Positions 11,349 to 23,534 of a DNA stretch of 64,000 bases are shown here, piece by piece. How positions within the stretch are numbered: position 1 is the stretch's first letter; each line of letters opens with the position of its first letter. The DNA comes from Saturnia japonica (taxonomy: Eukaryota; Arthropoda; Insecta; Lepidoptera; Saturniidae). The notes beneath the pieces were generated by a model that saw only the letters and a list, made by a program, of their open reading frames with translations, was not told the DNA's origin and searched no databases. Position numbers and translations under genes: made by a program. The DNA lies in the NCBI GenBank assembly GCA_033032175.1, contig CM065322.1:11532001-11596000 (forward strand), written 5' to 3'.

Positions 11349-12376
11349 ACCAAGTCTTAGGCTGAAATCTGAGCGTACTCAGTCTTAGCTCAGACTTAAC
11401 TCAGCCTTAAGTTCCAAAATTCAAATTTATCTGTAAGGTTATGTAGTGTGAAATTAAATTTTTATTATTCGGTAATATAAAAAAAATTGCAATTTCAAAG
11501 GGCATGTAAGGTACAAAGAAATGGAACGTATTTATTTAAGAAAAGGATAGTTTATTTAAGTTTTGCAAGTATGAAAGAGTAAACGAATGAAGAGAATGAC
11601 AGGAAGTGTGTAAGTGAGATAGTTATATATATTGTAATTAGTGTAAGAGGGAAAGAGAAAAAAACGAATATGGTGTCAACCAAGTCTTTTTATTTACATA
11701 ATTATCTACTTTGCAAGCATAGCATTAGAGCTCAGCTCTGCCTGAGTAAAGTTCAAGTCATCGAATTCGACGACTTACGGAAAACTTGGGTAATAGACGA
11801 CTAAAAAAATAGTAAATATAGTACAATAGTTTTTTTCTTCTTTTTTTCTGATTGACTATACTGTTAGCCTTTGGGCCCTGGAGCCTCTGACGGCTTTTGT
11901 GACCTAACAGTGTTTTTATATACTTTTTAAATTGTCTGTATAGCTTGATTGTTATTGGTTACTACAAAGAAATGATTATTTTTATTGCGTACACGTTTTG
12001 TTATTACTGTTGTTAGCAGTTGTTTCTCGTTATTACTTTGAAACTTTAATCTTTTTATTTTATTTACGATTAATCTGTCATTTTTACTTTAAAGCAAGTT
12101 GAATGTTATAACAATTACACAATTTAAATTTTATTTTGAATACCTTTTTAATTTTCTATACATAATTAGTGATTCAGTTCTTTGTTTGAGCTGAAGAAAT
12201 TTAACAGTCCAGATGCGGTATCGAAACGTTAATTGACAGTTAGTTACCAGAAACTTCCTCAGTTAAAGCTAAGCATAAGCTTAGCGTAACTCGACTATAA
12301 ATTATAAAGCTGATTGCGCTGAGTAAATTCTTAGCGAAGTTCGCTCTATAGGTTTCAGCCTTAGACGTTGGCAAGT
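11349..12376. mobile_element. candidate MITE with long imperfect inverted repeats
   Basis: The left end (11350-11410) and the reverse complement of the right end (12315-12376) can be aligned around 'tc.aaggctgaaa.ct', 'gagcg' and 'actcagc'. The roughly 1 kb between them has no coding frame and contains a nested SINE fragment at 11830-11915. No clear target duplication was seen, so the limits are approximate. Confidence 0.4.
11830..11915 (-). repeat. SINE family E fragment
   Basis: A T-rich start is followed by 'ctgattgactatactgttag', the reverse complement of the family E 3' end. It lies inside the candidate MITE at 11349-12376. Confidence 0.6.
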
Positions 12377-13483
12377 CTGATAATAATTAAAAATTGTAGC
12401 TGAATTAATTGATATGAAAGTCATATTAAGTTGTGAATGGCGAAAAACCAGACAACGGTCAACGTCGGATGAAAAAAGGCGTAACATCGTTCCAAATATT
12501 AAATTGAAGGAGTTTGAACTGTCTAGAAACGTTTGGTTCTCGCTCAACAGACTGCGCACTGGCACGGCACCACAGGCCAAAGGTGTGCAACGGTGCGCTG
12601 AATTTAAATAATACCGTTGATTCACATTTCACCGAGTTTTGACTATGAGGCTGTATAACGCAATAAGTACACTATATTAGTTTATATCGTAGAAGAGTGT
12701 CCACTGAGAAAATACAACCGCACTCCCGACTGACTGATAAATCTGGCCATGGCGCCCTAAAGTAGCTAAAAGATTCTAAAATGCAATTATAAAGTGATAC
12801 TCTATTTAACCATAATATGATTAAATAAATAAATTAAAAATAGAATTTCTCCTTTTAATTTTCTTGAAAATCATTGAAAATAACAAAATTTGGTTTTTAA
12901 CCGACGTCAAAAAAAGGAGGAGGTTCTCAATTCGATTTTATTTTATTTGTGGATGTTCATGCATAACTTCTTTGTTTATGAATAGGTTTAGATGATTATT
13001 TTTTTGTTGGAAAAGGGATATTTCAAATGTTTTCTTTTTCGTTAAAAATTGATCTTGTCTGTACCAGCAACCACCACCAATTTGTGCGCTCGTTTTTGAT
13101 TATTTTGAATGTTGCTACTTTTTGTATTAAATATTAAAACAAGCTACGATATGTTCGCAAATCTGAGAAGTATCGCATTGCTTTTCCTACCTTCTACGAG
13201 TGTATTTTGAAGCTCATCAAGTCAAATGTAAACACTGTTAGGAGGTATATGGCTAGCGGTTCAGCATAGGTCTTTTATTAATAGGTAAGTCGTACGTTTG
13301 AAAGACATATTTAATCTTGTAAAGATTACAGACAAGTGACAAGTAACGGATATAGAACACATAACAAGCACCAGTGTTGCTAGTGTTATATTTGTTAAAT
13401 TACTACATAACGAACACAAAGTAGAAAAGTATACACAAGTTATTACTTGTTTCACTGTTATTTATTGTATAAGTCGTCTTATA
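12377..13483. other. no gene recognised
   Basis: AT-rich DNA. Short frames at 12414-12611 (plus) and 12302-12625 (minus) overlap each other and the MITE end, and show no recognisable motif. Confidence 0.4.
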
Positions 13484-13690
13484 TAAATATCCAGCTGTGC
13501 CCTACGGTTTCACCCGTGTTAAATTTCCCACCACTCCCCACCGCGCCGCCAAATCACCCGTGAAGCCTATTCTCCATACTTCTCATACTTGCCTGTTGCT
13601 TATCAAATTACTTGACTTTAATGGTTACTGCTTAGCTCCTTATTGCTATAGCATGAATTCATATAGCCTATAACCTTTCTCAATAAATAG
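13484..13690 (-). repeat. Helitron-like family B fragment
   Basis: It begins 'agctgtgccctacggtttca' on the plus strand, the reverse complement of the family B/A 3' terminus, and then follows the family B body. Its far end abuts the mariner remnant. Confidence 0.5.
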
Positions 13691-13691
13691 G

Positions 13692-14130
13692 CTATAAAAT
13701 GCAACAATATTTTTTCAAGTAATTGATCCCTTTACTAAAAAAATCATGGGGGCGAGAATCAATAAACTCTTTGAAAGCGGTTTGGACTGCCGCATCGGAG
13801 TTTAATTTTTTTCCTTGTAAGAAGTTGTCCAAATTCCGGAAAAAATGGTAATCTGTTGGAACAGGGTCCGGGGAGTACGGTGGATGCCTAGAGCGATTGA
13901 CCGATCTCGGTTGTTTAGCAGCTAGTTCTTCCTTCAAGGTTTGCAGTTGCTGACAATAGATATCTGCCGTAATCGTTTGGCCAGATTTTAGAAAGCTGTA
14001 GTGAACGACACCGGCGGTAGTTCACCAAACACTCACAAGTAACTTTTTCTGAGCCAATTTTCATTTAGGGCAGGATTTGGCTGGGTCTCCAGGGTTCAGC
14101 CATTTTTACTATAAAGTTGTAATTTAAAAG
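13692..14130 (-). pseudogene. mariner transposase remnant with internal deletion
   Basis: On the minus strand the translation shows the mariner signature HPPYSPDPVPTDYHFFRNLD and the following FLQGKK segment. Upstream are fragments matching SGQTITADIYCQQLQTLKEE and, in another frame, NPGDPAQ. The stretch that normally carries the second catalytic aspartate (DNARPH) is deleted between VNRS and RHPPYSPD. The frame shifts upstream and the end is truncated. It is inactive. A related relic lies at 39345-40620. Confidence 0.8.
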
Positions 14131-15106
14131 ATTCTTTAAATTCGTCATAGGTGTTAGTGTTATAGTGACACTCTCACCTAATGTTAAGTGACGATGTGGC
14201 CTGAGAAGGTGACTTGTTAAACCTAGTGAGAGAATTGGCTCTCGAGTGCAACTACCTCCTGAACACATTTATATGTGTTTGCCGACAGATTTTTATCTTG
14301 ACTTGGTGGTTGCACGGTTTCATCATGTTTTTCTTCACGGTAAGGGACGTGTAGAGATTCTAACTCACTCCTGTCCGTACATGCTCCAACTGATAATACC
14401 GTGAATTAAAGTACATACTAATAAATTATTCATTGGAATCTTTGTGTTTGAATTGTGTAATCAAAGCCAAATGTAGTCTTGTCACTTAAAATTATCTGAG
14501 GAACCCGATTACTGCTTGGCATTCCGTGTCCAAACAACCGCCAACTGTTGCGCCACACGCCTGACTCATAAACACAAACAAGTGATAGCGAATACTTATG
14601 TCATTGTTAAAGCAATACGAGATGTTACCTTTGTTTCGAGTTTTTTGAAGTTACATATTAAAATATTTGTTAAAGTAAAATTATATTTTCGGGATTTCAA
14701 AGGAAATGTGCATGTAACACGATAGGGTCAAATTCAATATCGAAACTAATAAGGGGCATAAGGTAAACTTAATAGGTAAACTGATGGTTAAAAGTGACAT
14801 CAAACATATATTAGTTATGTCTTTTTACAAATAGTAGCAAAAGTTACTTAAGTATTTACTTAGAATATGCTGTTTTATTTTACCATTTAAGATTTTAATC
14901 AGAGAGCAGTTTGATAAAAATATACTTACTTATTACATATTATTATTACCTTGAAAAATATTCAATACATTAATATTGTTAAATGAGGAATTGTTTGTGT
15001 GAATGCCCTCATCGTTGGATAAACCAGTAAAATTTGAAAAAATATTTTTGAATTGTATATATATTCGCTATATTTATTGAGGAAGATTAATTATGCAATC
15101 TATTCG
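14131..15106. other. no gene recognised
   Basis: AT-rich DNA. Short frames at 14065-14268 (minus) and 14516-14725 (plus) have no recognisable motif. Confidence 0.4.
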
Positions 15107-15613
15107 ATCAATAAAATTAAAGTCTCTGTTTTTAATGTCAAAGTTATGCATTTTACTAAATTTATAATATTAAACTATATACGGTACATATAGTTTAAAA
15201 AATATTCTAAAATGTTTGTCTGTATATCTTCTGTTTGTTCCGGTTAATCTCCGAAACGATGGGACCGATTTTGACGGGACTTGCACTGGCAGTTAGCTAA
15301 TGTTATATGGAGTAACTTAAGCTACTTTTAATTAAAAAAAAAATAGAGTTCACGATAATAAAAAAAAAACTTGTTATTGTATATCTTAATTCGGGGGATT
15401 AAATGACTACTATACTCAGTATATAATATACCAAATGAATGTATAAAAAGACTTACAAAAAAAGATAGCAATTTATGTCTCTCTTCTAAAAATCACTCAC
15501 AATAAGCATTTTTGTCTTTTAAATAACCGGGATCGGGGGTAACAGTATTCGCGCGTGTGTCCGGTCGATGGTATTCTGTAGTCCATGCGAGCGCAGCCGC
15601 AGGCACAGCTAGT
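15107..15613 (+). mobile_element. Helitron-like element, family A copy
   Basis: A plus-orientation copy from 'aataaaattaaagtctctg' to GCAGCCGCAGGCACAGCTAGT. The landmarks 'ctccgaaacgatgggaccga' and 'aataagcatttttgtctttt' are present. No coding frame. Confidence 0.65.
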
Positions 15614-15725
15614 AAGGCTTTATAGCTTCACGCAACAGTTTAACGATTTCGAAAACAATTAATATTCTGATGTTTTACTTTCTAAGTTTTGCTCGATATT
15701 TTATGTTTTACTTTTTTATGACACC

Positions 15726-15726
<1 letters not shown>

Positions 15727-15781
<55 letters not shown>
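15727..15781. repeat. (TA)n microsatellite
   Basis: About 54 bases of TA units with one phase slip near 15750. Confidence 0.9.
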
Positions 15782-15785
<4 letters not shown>

Positions 15786-15904
15786 TAAAAGCATACTATT
15801 TAAAATTAAAAATGTAAAGTCGCTCAGCGAGCTATTTTTGGAGTTTCTTTGTTGGATAAAATCAGAAAATCAGTCAGAAAACTAAGGTTTATCGACATAG
15901 CTGT

Positions 15905-16125
15905 AAGGTTAGCTTGCTGAAGTGACTGTGGGCTGGCCACATATGCCGAAGAACTGGTAACCAATAGGGTAGATGAGTTCTTGAGTGGAGACCGCGTTTA
16001 GGCAAACGAAGTAACAAATGAAGAGACGACCTACGCAGGGTGGCTAGATTCAACTGGATACGAAGGACCGAAGATCTGGCCCAGAGGCGATCCTTGGGGG
16101 AGGCTAATGTACAGTAGTGAACAGA
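15905..16125 (+). pseudogene. LINE reverse transcriptase C-terminal fragment
   Basis: With frameshifts it reads WAGHICRRTGNRVDEF, then a STGYEGPKIWPRG-like segment. This resembles the tail of lepidopteran LINE proteins that have a WAGH(I/V)CRR motif before the last 70 residues. It belongs to the same broad family as the minus-strand fragment at 43360-43660. Confidence 0.6.
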
Positions 16126-16239
16126 TACACGCTAATGATAATGATGTTCTACCGTATGTATCATAGTAAGTGATCTGAAGAGCTGTTCAATATAAAGCCC
16201 TCCTCCCCCTTCCACAACAGAACCACATGCGTTGGGCTT

Positions 16240-16420
16240 TGGAGTAACAGTTTTACGGTAACCTCCATCTCTGCACGAACTAAAAAGTTCTCTATGTCTT
16301 ATCTTTGTCGTACCGTGAAGCTGTGGAACCTTCTCCCGGCCAGTGTGTTCCCTCCTTCTTACGACATCGGGTCCTTCAAGCATGACGTGAAGAGATATTT
16401 ATGCAGGCTGGCATGACAGC
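16240..16420 (+). pseudogene. LINE reverse transcriptase C-terminal fragment (second type)
   Basis: The plus-strand frame around 16270-16415 reads CRTVKLWNLLPASVFPPSYD and then IGSFKHDVKRYL before a stop. The pattern LWN.LP.SVFP...D...FK is the conserved C-terminus of a common insect LINE type. It is 5' truncated and differs from the neighbouring fragment at 15905. Confidence 0.65.
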
Positions 16421-16429
16421 GGTGACCGC

Positions 16430-17425
16430 CGTTGGATTTAGATCTCTCGGTGGTTACCGTTGTGTTTTGATTGTTCCGTGCTTATCATCCGGGACTGTAC
16501 CGTCTATGTGGTGCTGTTATACAAAAAATTATGAAGCACACAAGACACATTCCTATAATCACCTACTTTGTTCATAAATTTTATTTACTTTGTATTTTTC
16601 ACTCAACGATTCTGTGGTATAATTATATTATAATATAGCTATAAATTTACCTGCTTTAATTTATATTTATAATTTATGTTGTCAACCACATTATTATACT
16701 TTGCGAATAACATCAAAATAGTTTGAAGAAATACATATAAATTTTCCTCTTCGCCATGTTTACATTCGTGGCGAGACAGCGAGTGCAGTGCCTTCTTCAA
16801 CAATATCAGAATAGAAGGTCACGTTTATGAGTGTCACAAATAAGAAATATTTGCAAAGGTACAAATCACGGTAAACTTATTTTAATTATTATATTATCTA
16901 ACGATCATTTAATTGTATTGTTTTGAATATTGCCTCTTCTTCACTTTGAATGATTAGGATATTGGGATAGGAATGTCCATAAATTTATTAATTTTGTACT
17001 TTTGGTTGTGCGAATATATATGGGCTTACTAGCACTACGTCACTAGAACTAATGAACTATTCGAAGCGAATCAAAGTACCTACCTACTACTACATAATAA
17101 GTTTTTCGAATAATTTCTAATTTTTGAACAGATCAGTTCAAACTTTAAATAGGTAATTACTTAATGAACTTTTAATTTTTTTTATATAGAAGTATACGAA
17201 ATTGGAATTAGAGTCAAATATGCGAAACTTAAATCGAATTATTCGAAAATTTATGAATATCTCGAATTTTCGCTCCTATTTATTATTTTTCACAAGGAAT
17301 CTCTTCGGTGTTATAGTAATATAACTTTAGTCCATCAAGAGGACTAGATAACAGCAGCAACAAAGTATCTGCGCACATTTCATAACCACAAATTCGTTTT
17401 GACAAGCATCGCGGGGCATTACAGT
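16430..17425. other. no gene recognised
   Basis: AT-rich DNA without recognisable motifs or useful frames. Confidence 0.45.
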
Positions 17426-17429
17426 AGTA

Positions 17430-17660
17430 GTAAGTTATAGGTACTATTGAGCCGAAAGGTCGCGGATTTGATCCCCGTACATTACTGAATTTTGCTCAAT
17501 GGTTTTGCGTGATGCGCGTACCTAATTGTCAGTTGTGTATCTGAGTATTAATTAGATATGTATTTGTATAGTATATATAAGCTGTTTAGTTCGCATAATA
17601 CAAGCTTTGCTTGGTTTGGAATTAAATGGCCGTGTGTGAAATTGTGTAAAAAACAATCCT
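17430..17660 (+). repeat. tRNA-derived SINE
   Basis: A B-box-like element GGATTTGATCC at 17464-17474 sits in a tRNA-like head. A T-rich body follows and ends near 'gtgtgtgaaattgtgtaaaa'. The A box is degraded. It is a SINE rather than a functional tRNA because no cloverleaf can be drawn. Confidence 0.5.
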
Positions 17661-18690
17661 AAATAAACTTACGAACACAAGAAGAAGTCAAATCAAGTTT
17701 TTCTTACAGCCAGATTGACTCGAGAGAGTTTCTTTATCTGATAGACCGTTTGTTTGCAGCGGCCATGTTCATCGTATAATGTCGAAACAGCGAGCAATGA
17801 GGTATGCAAGCTTGCGAGATCAAACAGGGTCGGGCACCGAAATAGCAGTCTGCCCGCCCGTTACCATGACAACCGCCTCCTGGACCGCCTCACAGCGCCG
17901 CGCCGCTCGAGTCGCGTCACGTCCTAAGTTTTAAAACCACAATGTATGCAGATTATCAGAACAAGCGTTAAAAAAAGGATGACTCGCTTATTTATTATCG
18001 AGACCACGATTACCATCTCTATGTATGAAAAGGTATCCGCTGAAAGGCATCAAATTAGGGTGACACCACGATAGTAAGTGCGTAAATTTAAAAAAATAGC
18101 GCCAATGGTATTTTTTATTTTCGCCCACTTGGACAAGTTTTCACTCGGCAAAATTATTTCCCATTATATTTCAATTATATTTTTAAGTTTTAAGTAAATA
18201 AAAAGTATCATTACCTCTTGATACGAAAGCGCTACTTTTCACTTTGTCCCCCGCATAAGATGTCTCTACTCTACATATTATTTCTGAGCAGAATTGTCAA
18301 AATAATCATTCGAAATGTTAATAAAAATCTGATAATGTCCGGAAGCTGCGCCAAGTAATGGGTTTTCAAAGGATTTCGAATAATTCAGTAATTCAGTGAA
18401 GGAATATAATAACAAAGTTGTAGGTTATTTTGAAAAACTCGTCAAGCTAATAGGAAATTTCTCGCCAAACACCTAATTACCTATAATGTCTCGACAGCCG
18501 CACTAGACGAGTTAAGTACACTCTTAATCGCTTAATATAAAGGAATGGTTGGTAGTTAAACGTCAGCAAAGGACACATATGTAAGTATTCGTTGTCACAG
18601 AAGTAGGTACTGCCGTCTTAGGCCCTGCCCCTTGGGCAAAGAGAAAGGAATGTTTTTAAATATATTAACGTTCAGTTTAGACTGACCAGG
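17661..18690. other. no gene recognised; GC-rich patch
   Basis: A GC-rich patch at about 17865-17930 (CpG-dense) could be a promoter fragment, but no exon follows it. The rest is AT-rich. Confidence 0.4.
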
Positions 18691-18819
18691 CTGTCTAGAC
18701 TTCAGCATAGTCGTAAAGAAGCATGCTTTTCGGTGTTTTACAGTTTACACTTGGAGAGTGTACGCAGAAATTAAACCATTTCATTGCACCCTCCCTGTTC
18801 CAACATAGTATTTTCACCC

Positions 18820-19028
18820 GTATGTAATGGATGATTAGCACGAAGCGTTTCGCTTCGTCATTTATAATACGAACGGCTCTTGAGTGGAGTTCATTCCCAG
18901 TGTCTGTCTTCCCATCTACATATAACTTGGGGGTGTTTAAGCGCAGAGTGAATTTCTCGGCTGAGTTCTTTCTGCGCACGCTCCCAAACCCGGTGAAGCC
19001 GTCAAGGCCCTTTTGGTCAAAAGAGTAG
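18820..19028 (+). pseudogene. LINE reverse transcriptase C-terminal fragment
   Basis: The open frame ending at 19028 contains RTALEWSSFPVSVFPSTYN, LGVFKRRVN and a proline-rich end. This is the same C-terminal pattern (R.WN.LP.SVFPS.Y.L..FK) as at 16240-16420. The 5' part is missing. An 8-bp palindrome with a 3-base loop (ACGAAGCG/CGCTTCGT) lies within it near 18840. Confidence 0.6.
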
Positions 19029-19064
19029 TCAGATGGAAAAAAAAAAAATTGGGATGGCATGATC

Positions 19065-20454
19065 AGTCATCTGCATCAACTGTAACTGTACTATAAGGTA
19101 AGATTGAGAACCAGCGCTTTGCCCTATCTTATATATGAAAAAACGTGTAATGTTATAGAATCTTTACTCTATTAAATATTTGTTCGAATTTTTTGTTTTT
19201 AAAATTTAGAAGTTTTAACACTAAAAATTTAGCCCATCCTTTCGAGTGTAAACAATGACGTCAGTATTTTGAGGCGTCATCAAAACTCCCGGGTCCTGGA
19301 CTCGTGTCCCTTGCGCATTTAGGGAATAGTCGGAATTGAATTAGTAGATCAATTCCTGTAAAGAAACTTCTATTGATATTCCTGATAAAAACATAGACCA
19401 TTATGAATAACATACTATGTTATGCTGTCCATTGTTGTATTATATTACCGGAGAACGTTCGATATCAGTGACAGCTAATAAGGAAATATCAATAAACAGT
19501 AAGTACTGATGACATTTCTAAGGCAGTTGTAATATTACGATATTAGCGAGGGGTTCATGATAATTTGCGTCCTGGTTAATTACGAGTTACGTGAATTTGT
19601 AATTATGAATTTATTATGTAACGGCCAAGATGAACTGACCCTAAATTTTCCTAATGAGAGTGTTAAGAATTATGATAATAATATAATGTTATAGTCTAAA
19701 GAATAAGAACCAGGGCATCTCGATTAGACTAGATATTTTGACAATCTGCGGTTCTGGCTGAATTATATGATGTAACCATTCCTATCTTATCTTATTTCTA
19801 TCTTCGATGGTTACATTTAACTCAATAACGGGTTTATACAATTTCCTGCTTGTAATTTGGGAGATAAACTTACCTATCTACCATAACATAGCAAATATGA
19901 AAAGTAAACGAATTTGTATATTTGAATAATTTAATCTATTGTTGTCTATAACCAACTACAAACAATATTATTGTACTGAACAGTCTTCAGAGATTAGTCA
20001 AAATTAGCTATTTATTACTAATTAAAGAGGACAATCTACTATTTGCACGCACGCTCTTCTTTAATTTAGTAAATATGAATACTTAAATGATAAATACATT
20101 TATTACTTAACGAGGTGATAAAATAGTAAGTGTTAAACCATGAAATAATTAAGAAACTTCACTAGGAGTGCATCTGACTTATGAAGTAGTTTTTGATAGA
20201 CCCGAATGAGGTGAGGCCGCGGCCGGCCGGGCTACGGTTTATTAATAGGCGCTGGCCGAGATACCCTTTATAATAAATTGTTCTCGATAACATACTATAA
20301 GTAAATAGCGGTTAGCAATTTGTTTATACACTTACAATCCTCAGTATGAACTGAAAAGAATCTTTTAAATCGGCAACGATCGTAACTACAAGAATTTAAA
20401 GAGTAAGCCTTTAAATAATATAAACAAAGAAATAACTTTTTTAATTTTGAATCT
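19065..20454. other. no gene recognised
   Basis: AT-rich DNA, no useful frames and no repeat match within the window that I could find. A short GC-rich stretch with GGCCGGCC lies near 20216-20232. Confidence 0.45.
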
Positions 20455-20770
20455 AACAGTATTCAATTTAGGTTCTAAGAAGGCACTTAAGCCTACCTAA
20501 ATGTCAAAACATTGCTGCCGGGCCGGAAAACATCCCTGTCATCAAGAAGAGTCAAGAAGAAACTTGATCGGGTTTATCAATACTTTTTCACACTAACAGT
20601 TTTCGTATTTTTTGTGTATCTACAGAGTGAATGTGACTTCCAGACATAACTATTATTCACGTAATGATCCTCCAACCTTTCGAAAATAAAACTTGCTTTA
20701 CATGATTCTTGAACGTGTTGTCAGGAAAATGGGCAATCAGTAATTTATTGTAAAATCTAATATAATATTC
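20455..20770 (-). repeat. LINE 3' end fragment, family L1
   Basis: The reverse complement aligns with the 3' end of the LINE relic at 28920-29320. It shares 'aaatgtcaaaaca', 'ggaaaacatccc' and 'aaacttgatcgggtttatca'. It is non-coding or badly decayed. A second copy follows at 21275-21605 in the same orientation. Confidence 0.6.
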
Positions 20771-21274
20771 TTTATAACTTTTTTGTGACTTACAACATAA
20801 TCGTAACTGCAAAAGATGGGATTACTATTCGATAAATTTAAGGGCGATATGCACAAAATATTCTTATTGTTTTTAACGATGGGCAAATGACGGATCAATG
20901 ACACATCGTTGACAAAATCAACTTGGAATCTAAGTTGATGTTTAATGAGGATTGGACAGAGGTCTTGCTCGAACTTCAGCCAGTCATCTTATTCATTAAT
21001 GCAAGGAGGCACTGAGGCAGTCTAGCGTGTATTTTTAATAATAACATAAATTATACTTGCAGAGGGAGACAGAGTTCAAGGAAGCGTATCACTGACTCAC
21101 CTGTTTGCATGTTCTGCTATCATAATTTTACAAGTATGGTGGGAAATAATATTACTATTACCAAACGAGCTTCTAGGAATAGCTTCTAAATATATGGTAT
21201 TTAATTATTTATTAAAGTAAATAAATGGTTTAAAGTAAATTACGTGTGAAAGTTTCGTCCAAAACTAAAAATAA
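20771..21274. other. no gene recognised
   Basis: AT-rich spacer between two minus-strand LINE tails. Nothing recognised. Confidence 0.4.
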
Positions 21275-21605
21275 ATATTCAAATTAGATCCTAAAAAGGG
21301 ATTTATGAACGTTACTATCGGTTCGGAAAATATCCCAGTCATGGAGAAGATTCAGAAGAAAATTCGATCGAACTTTTTTTTTACTGTGTAGGTGTAAGGA
21401 TTTATACATTTAATAATTGTATTATTTTAGTGCACGTACAGAGAGGGAGCCACTTACAGATATCACTAACATTCACGTGATAATCCACCATATAATAACG
21501 TTTTCACAGAAAAACCATGCTAGACATGGTTTTAGAACTTACTGTCCGGCAAATAGGTAATGTGCTTAGGTAACTTATTATAGAACCTAACACTATTAAG
21601 TACCT
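21275..21605 (-). repeat. LINE 3' end fragment, family L1, second copy
   Basis: It shares 'ggttcggaaaatatccc', 'gtcatggagaag' and the downstream 'cacgtgataatccacc' pattern with 20455-20770 and, in reverse, with 28960-29310. Confidence 0.55.
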
Positions 21606-21744
21606 AAAAACATTTTATTGGTTCATCTTATAAGAACTGTGACAAGAGTTACGGCAAATGGCAATGGATAGGGTGAAGTTAGAAATCATTTAACTGAGTT
21701 TAAATTGCACTATTTCATAATTGTTATTCTGGTTTCTTGAACGC

Positions 21745-22010
21745 AATCTATACTTGTGTTTGTTTTTTTATGGGAACGCGCTAATCTCTGGAACTATAAG
21801 TCAGATTTCAAAAATTCTTTTTGGATTATATAACCTGTTTATTGAGGAAGGTTATGGGGTATATAACTTTACGCTATGACCTCAAGGAGCAGAGCAGTAA
21901 CCATGAATGTCAGGCAATCTAGCAAGCTATAGGCAAGTATGGGAATTGAGAACAATGATATGCTACACGGGTGCGTTGGCGCCTGGTCGTCACACGGTGG
22001 AGTGTTGGTT
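21745..22010 (+). repeat. Helitron-like family B fragment
   Basis: It starts with 'aacgcgctaatctctggaac', as does the copy at 29605, and continues through 'caaggagcagagcagtaacc' to 'acacgggtgcgttggcg'. The 3' end with CTAGT is missing. Confidence 0.5.
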
Positions 22011-22126
22011 TAAAAATTTAATTAAAAATAATACCGCATGTACGTAAGTCTAGCTTTGGTGTCTGATTTATTGTTCAATACATCTTATATACAAATTGTT
22101 GTGAACGTGTCACAAAAAAATAACAT

Positions 22127-22256
22127 AATATTCTGTATTCATAAAAACGACTGTATACGTCTTGAGTGTTGATGGAAAGCAAGATAAGTTTGCAGTTTGT
22201 CAAATCGTTACCGTACACATTATGGACGACCTCGAAGTCATTCTTCACAAACAGGT
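22127..22256 (+). CDS. possible short exon upstream of the 92-codon ORF, doubtful
   Basis: One frame is open from 22127 and carries an ordinary amino-acid mix (…DKFAVCQIVTVHIMDDLEVI…) up to a possible GTTTGT donor at 22257, after which the translation becomes low complexity. It could be an exon joined to the ORF at 22476 or a decayed transposon piece. I do not recognise it. Confidence 0.15.
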
Positions 22257-22475
22257 TTGTTCCACGAACGTCTGTGTATTATTTTTATTACAGTTTTTTT
22301 TTAAGTTCAAAGTTATTAATGCTTCCGTCTCAACACTCAACAGTAACTATCTTTCGGGTTAAAAGTAATTTTGTAAATTTTAAGCAATTTACTTGATAGT
22401 AGGTAATTGTTTGTAAAAAGTTTCTAGTGGGTAATAATTTTTTTTAAATACATATAATACACTATTATCTATTAA

Positions 22476-22754
22476 ATGAAATACGTTAATACTGCGAATC
22501 CTAATTCGACCAGTGCCATTGATCTTAGAGACCCTCTCAAAATATTGACATTGTCACAACGAAAAGCAAGTGATGTAGAACTGCTAACTCTTATCATTGC
22601 TTCAAAGTTGAAAGGAGAAAAACGTACATGTTCAAAAAACAAATGGAATTCTACAATATTTAAGAACATAAATAACAAACCGGTCAGAGGTAAATCACCT
22701 CTAGCTGATTCTAGACAATTACATTTATTTCTAGGCGTTCAGAAATATGAATAA
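22476..22754 (+). CDS. unknown 92-residue ORF
   Basis: ATG follows directly after an in-frame TAA, and the stop overlaps an AATAAA motif at 22752. The composition is that of a real protein: basic (many Lys), with a central KASDVELLTLIIASKLKGEK helix and then a KNKWNSTIFKNINNKPVRG segment. There are no membrane segments or signal peptide. I do not recognise the family. Its neighbours are LINE tails and Helitron pieces, so it may be a transposon gag-like relic or a small host gene. Confidence 0.35.
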   Translation: MKYVNTANPNSTSAIDLRDPLKILTLSQRKASDVELLTLIIASKLKGEKRTCSKNKWNSTIFKNINNKPVRGKSPLADSRQLHLFLGVQKYE

Positions 22755-23500
22755 ATATTGTTTATATTTATATGTCTTGGTATTTTTCAATTAAAATAGG
22801 ATAAAATATATAAATAAATAATACCTAAGTGATTTGAAAATCGTAAGACCTGTAGAATTTTTAGAATTATATTTCTATAACGATTATGATAAAGTTATTA
22901 ATGATCATACGAGATGTGCCTGATATTAATTATATTATTTTATTACCCATGACGTTTTATAAATAGACGCGTTATACTCTTACTAAAAGCAATTTGAAAA
23001 CGGTTCAAATTTTGTTATCAGCTTATTGAATCAAAAGAGATAGGAAATCACAGCGTAAGGCGTAAACTCTGTTGTCAAAAGAGGATAAAAGTTTTTTCTC
23101 TCTCACGCCGGTACTAAGCGAAAGTGAACTGAAGGCAATTACCCACAATTCATGATGACATGTAAAGAGGGTCAATGCCTTATCTACTTACAAAATATCA
23201 TTGTATTTGACCCAGTAATAAATTTAGTAACCATTCAATTTGATAACAAAGGATCAATTTATTATAGGGGGTAAGGTTATGGATGCTGTAAAAATATAAT
23301 TAAAAATAGGCATGCCCTTTCCACGATCTTGTAATTATTTACAACAATTTTTACTTTTGAAATGAAAAAAAAACTGAATTAATTATTTTAAAATAAAATT
23401 AATATATTTAAAATAAAAATATAAATTAAATAATTAAAATGTGTAGCGTCTCCATGGATATTCAACCTATTCATGGATAATTGTCTAACAGATTTGAAAG
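22755..23500. other. no gene recognised
   Basis: Very AT-rich DNA. No repeat or coding signals recognised. Confidence 0.45.
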
Positions 23501-23534
23501 AGTGATTGTGGACTGAGAATGAATACGTTACTTG

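Noticed and set aside
15670..15885. 71-codon plus-strand frame
   Set aside because: Its centre is a TA microsatellite read as Tyr-Ile repeats; the remainder is low complexity.
17464..17474. tRNA gene suggested by a B-box-like motif
   Set aside because: No acceptor or anticodon stems can be drawn; it fits a tRNA-derived SINE.
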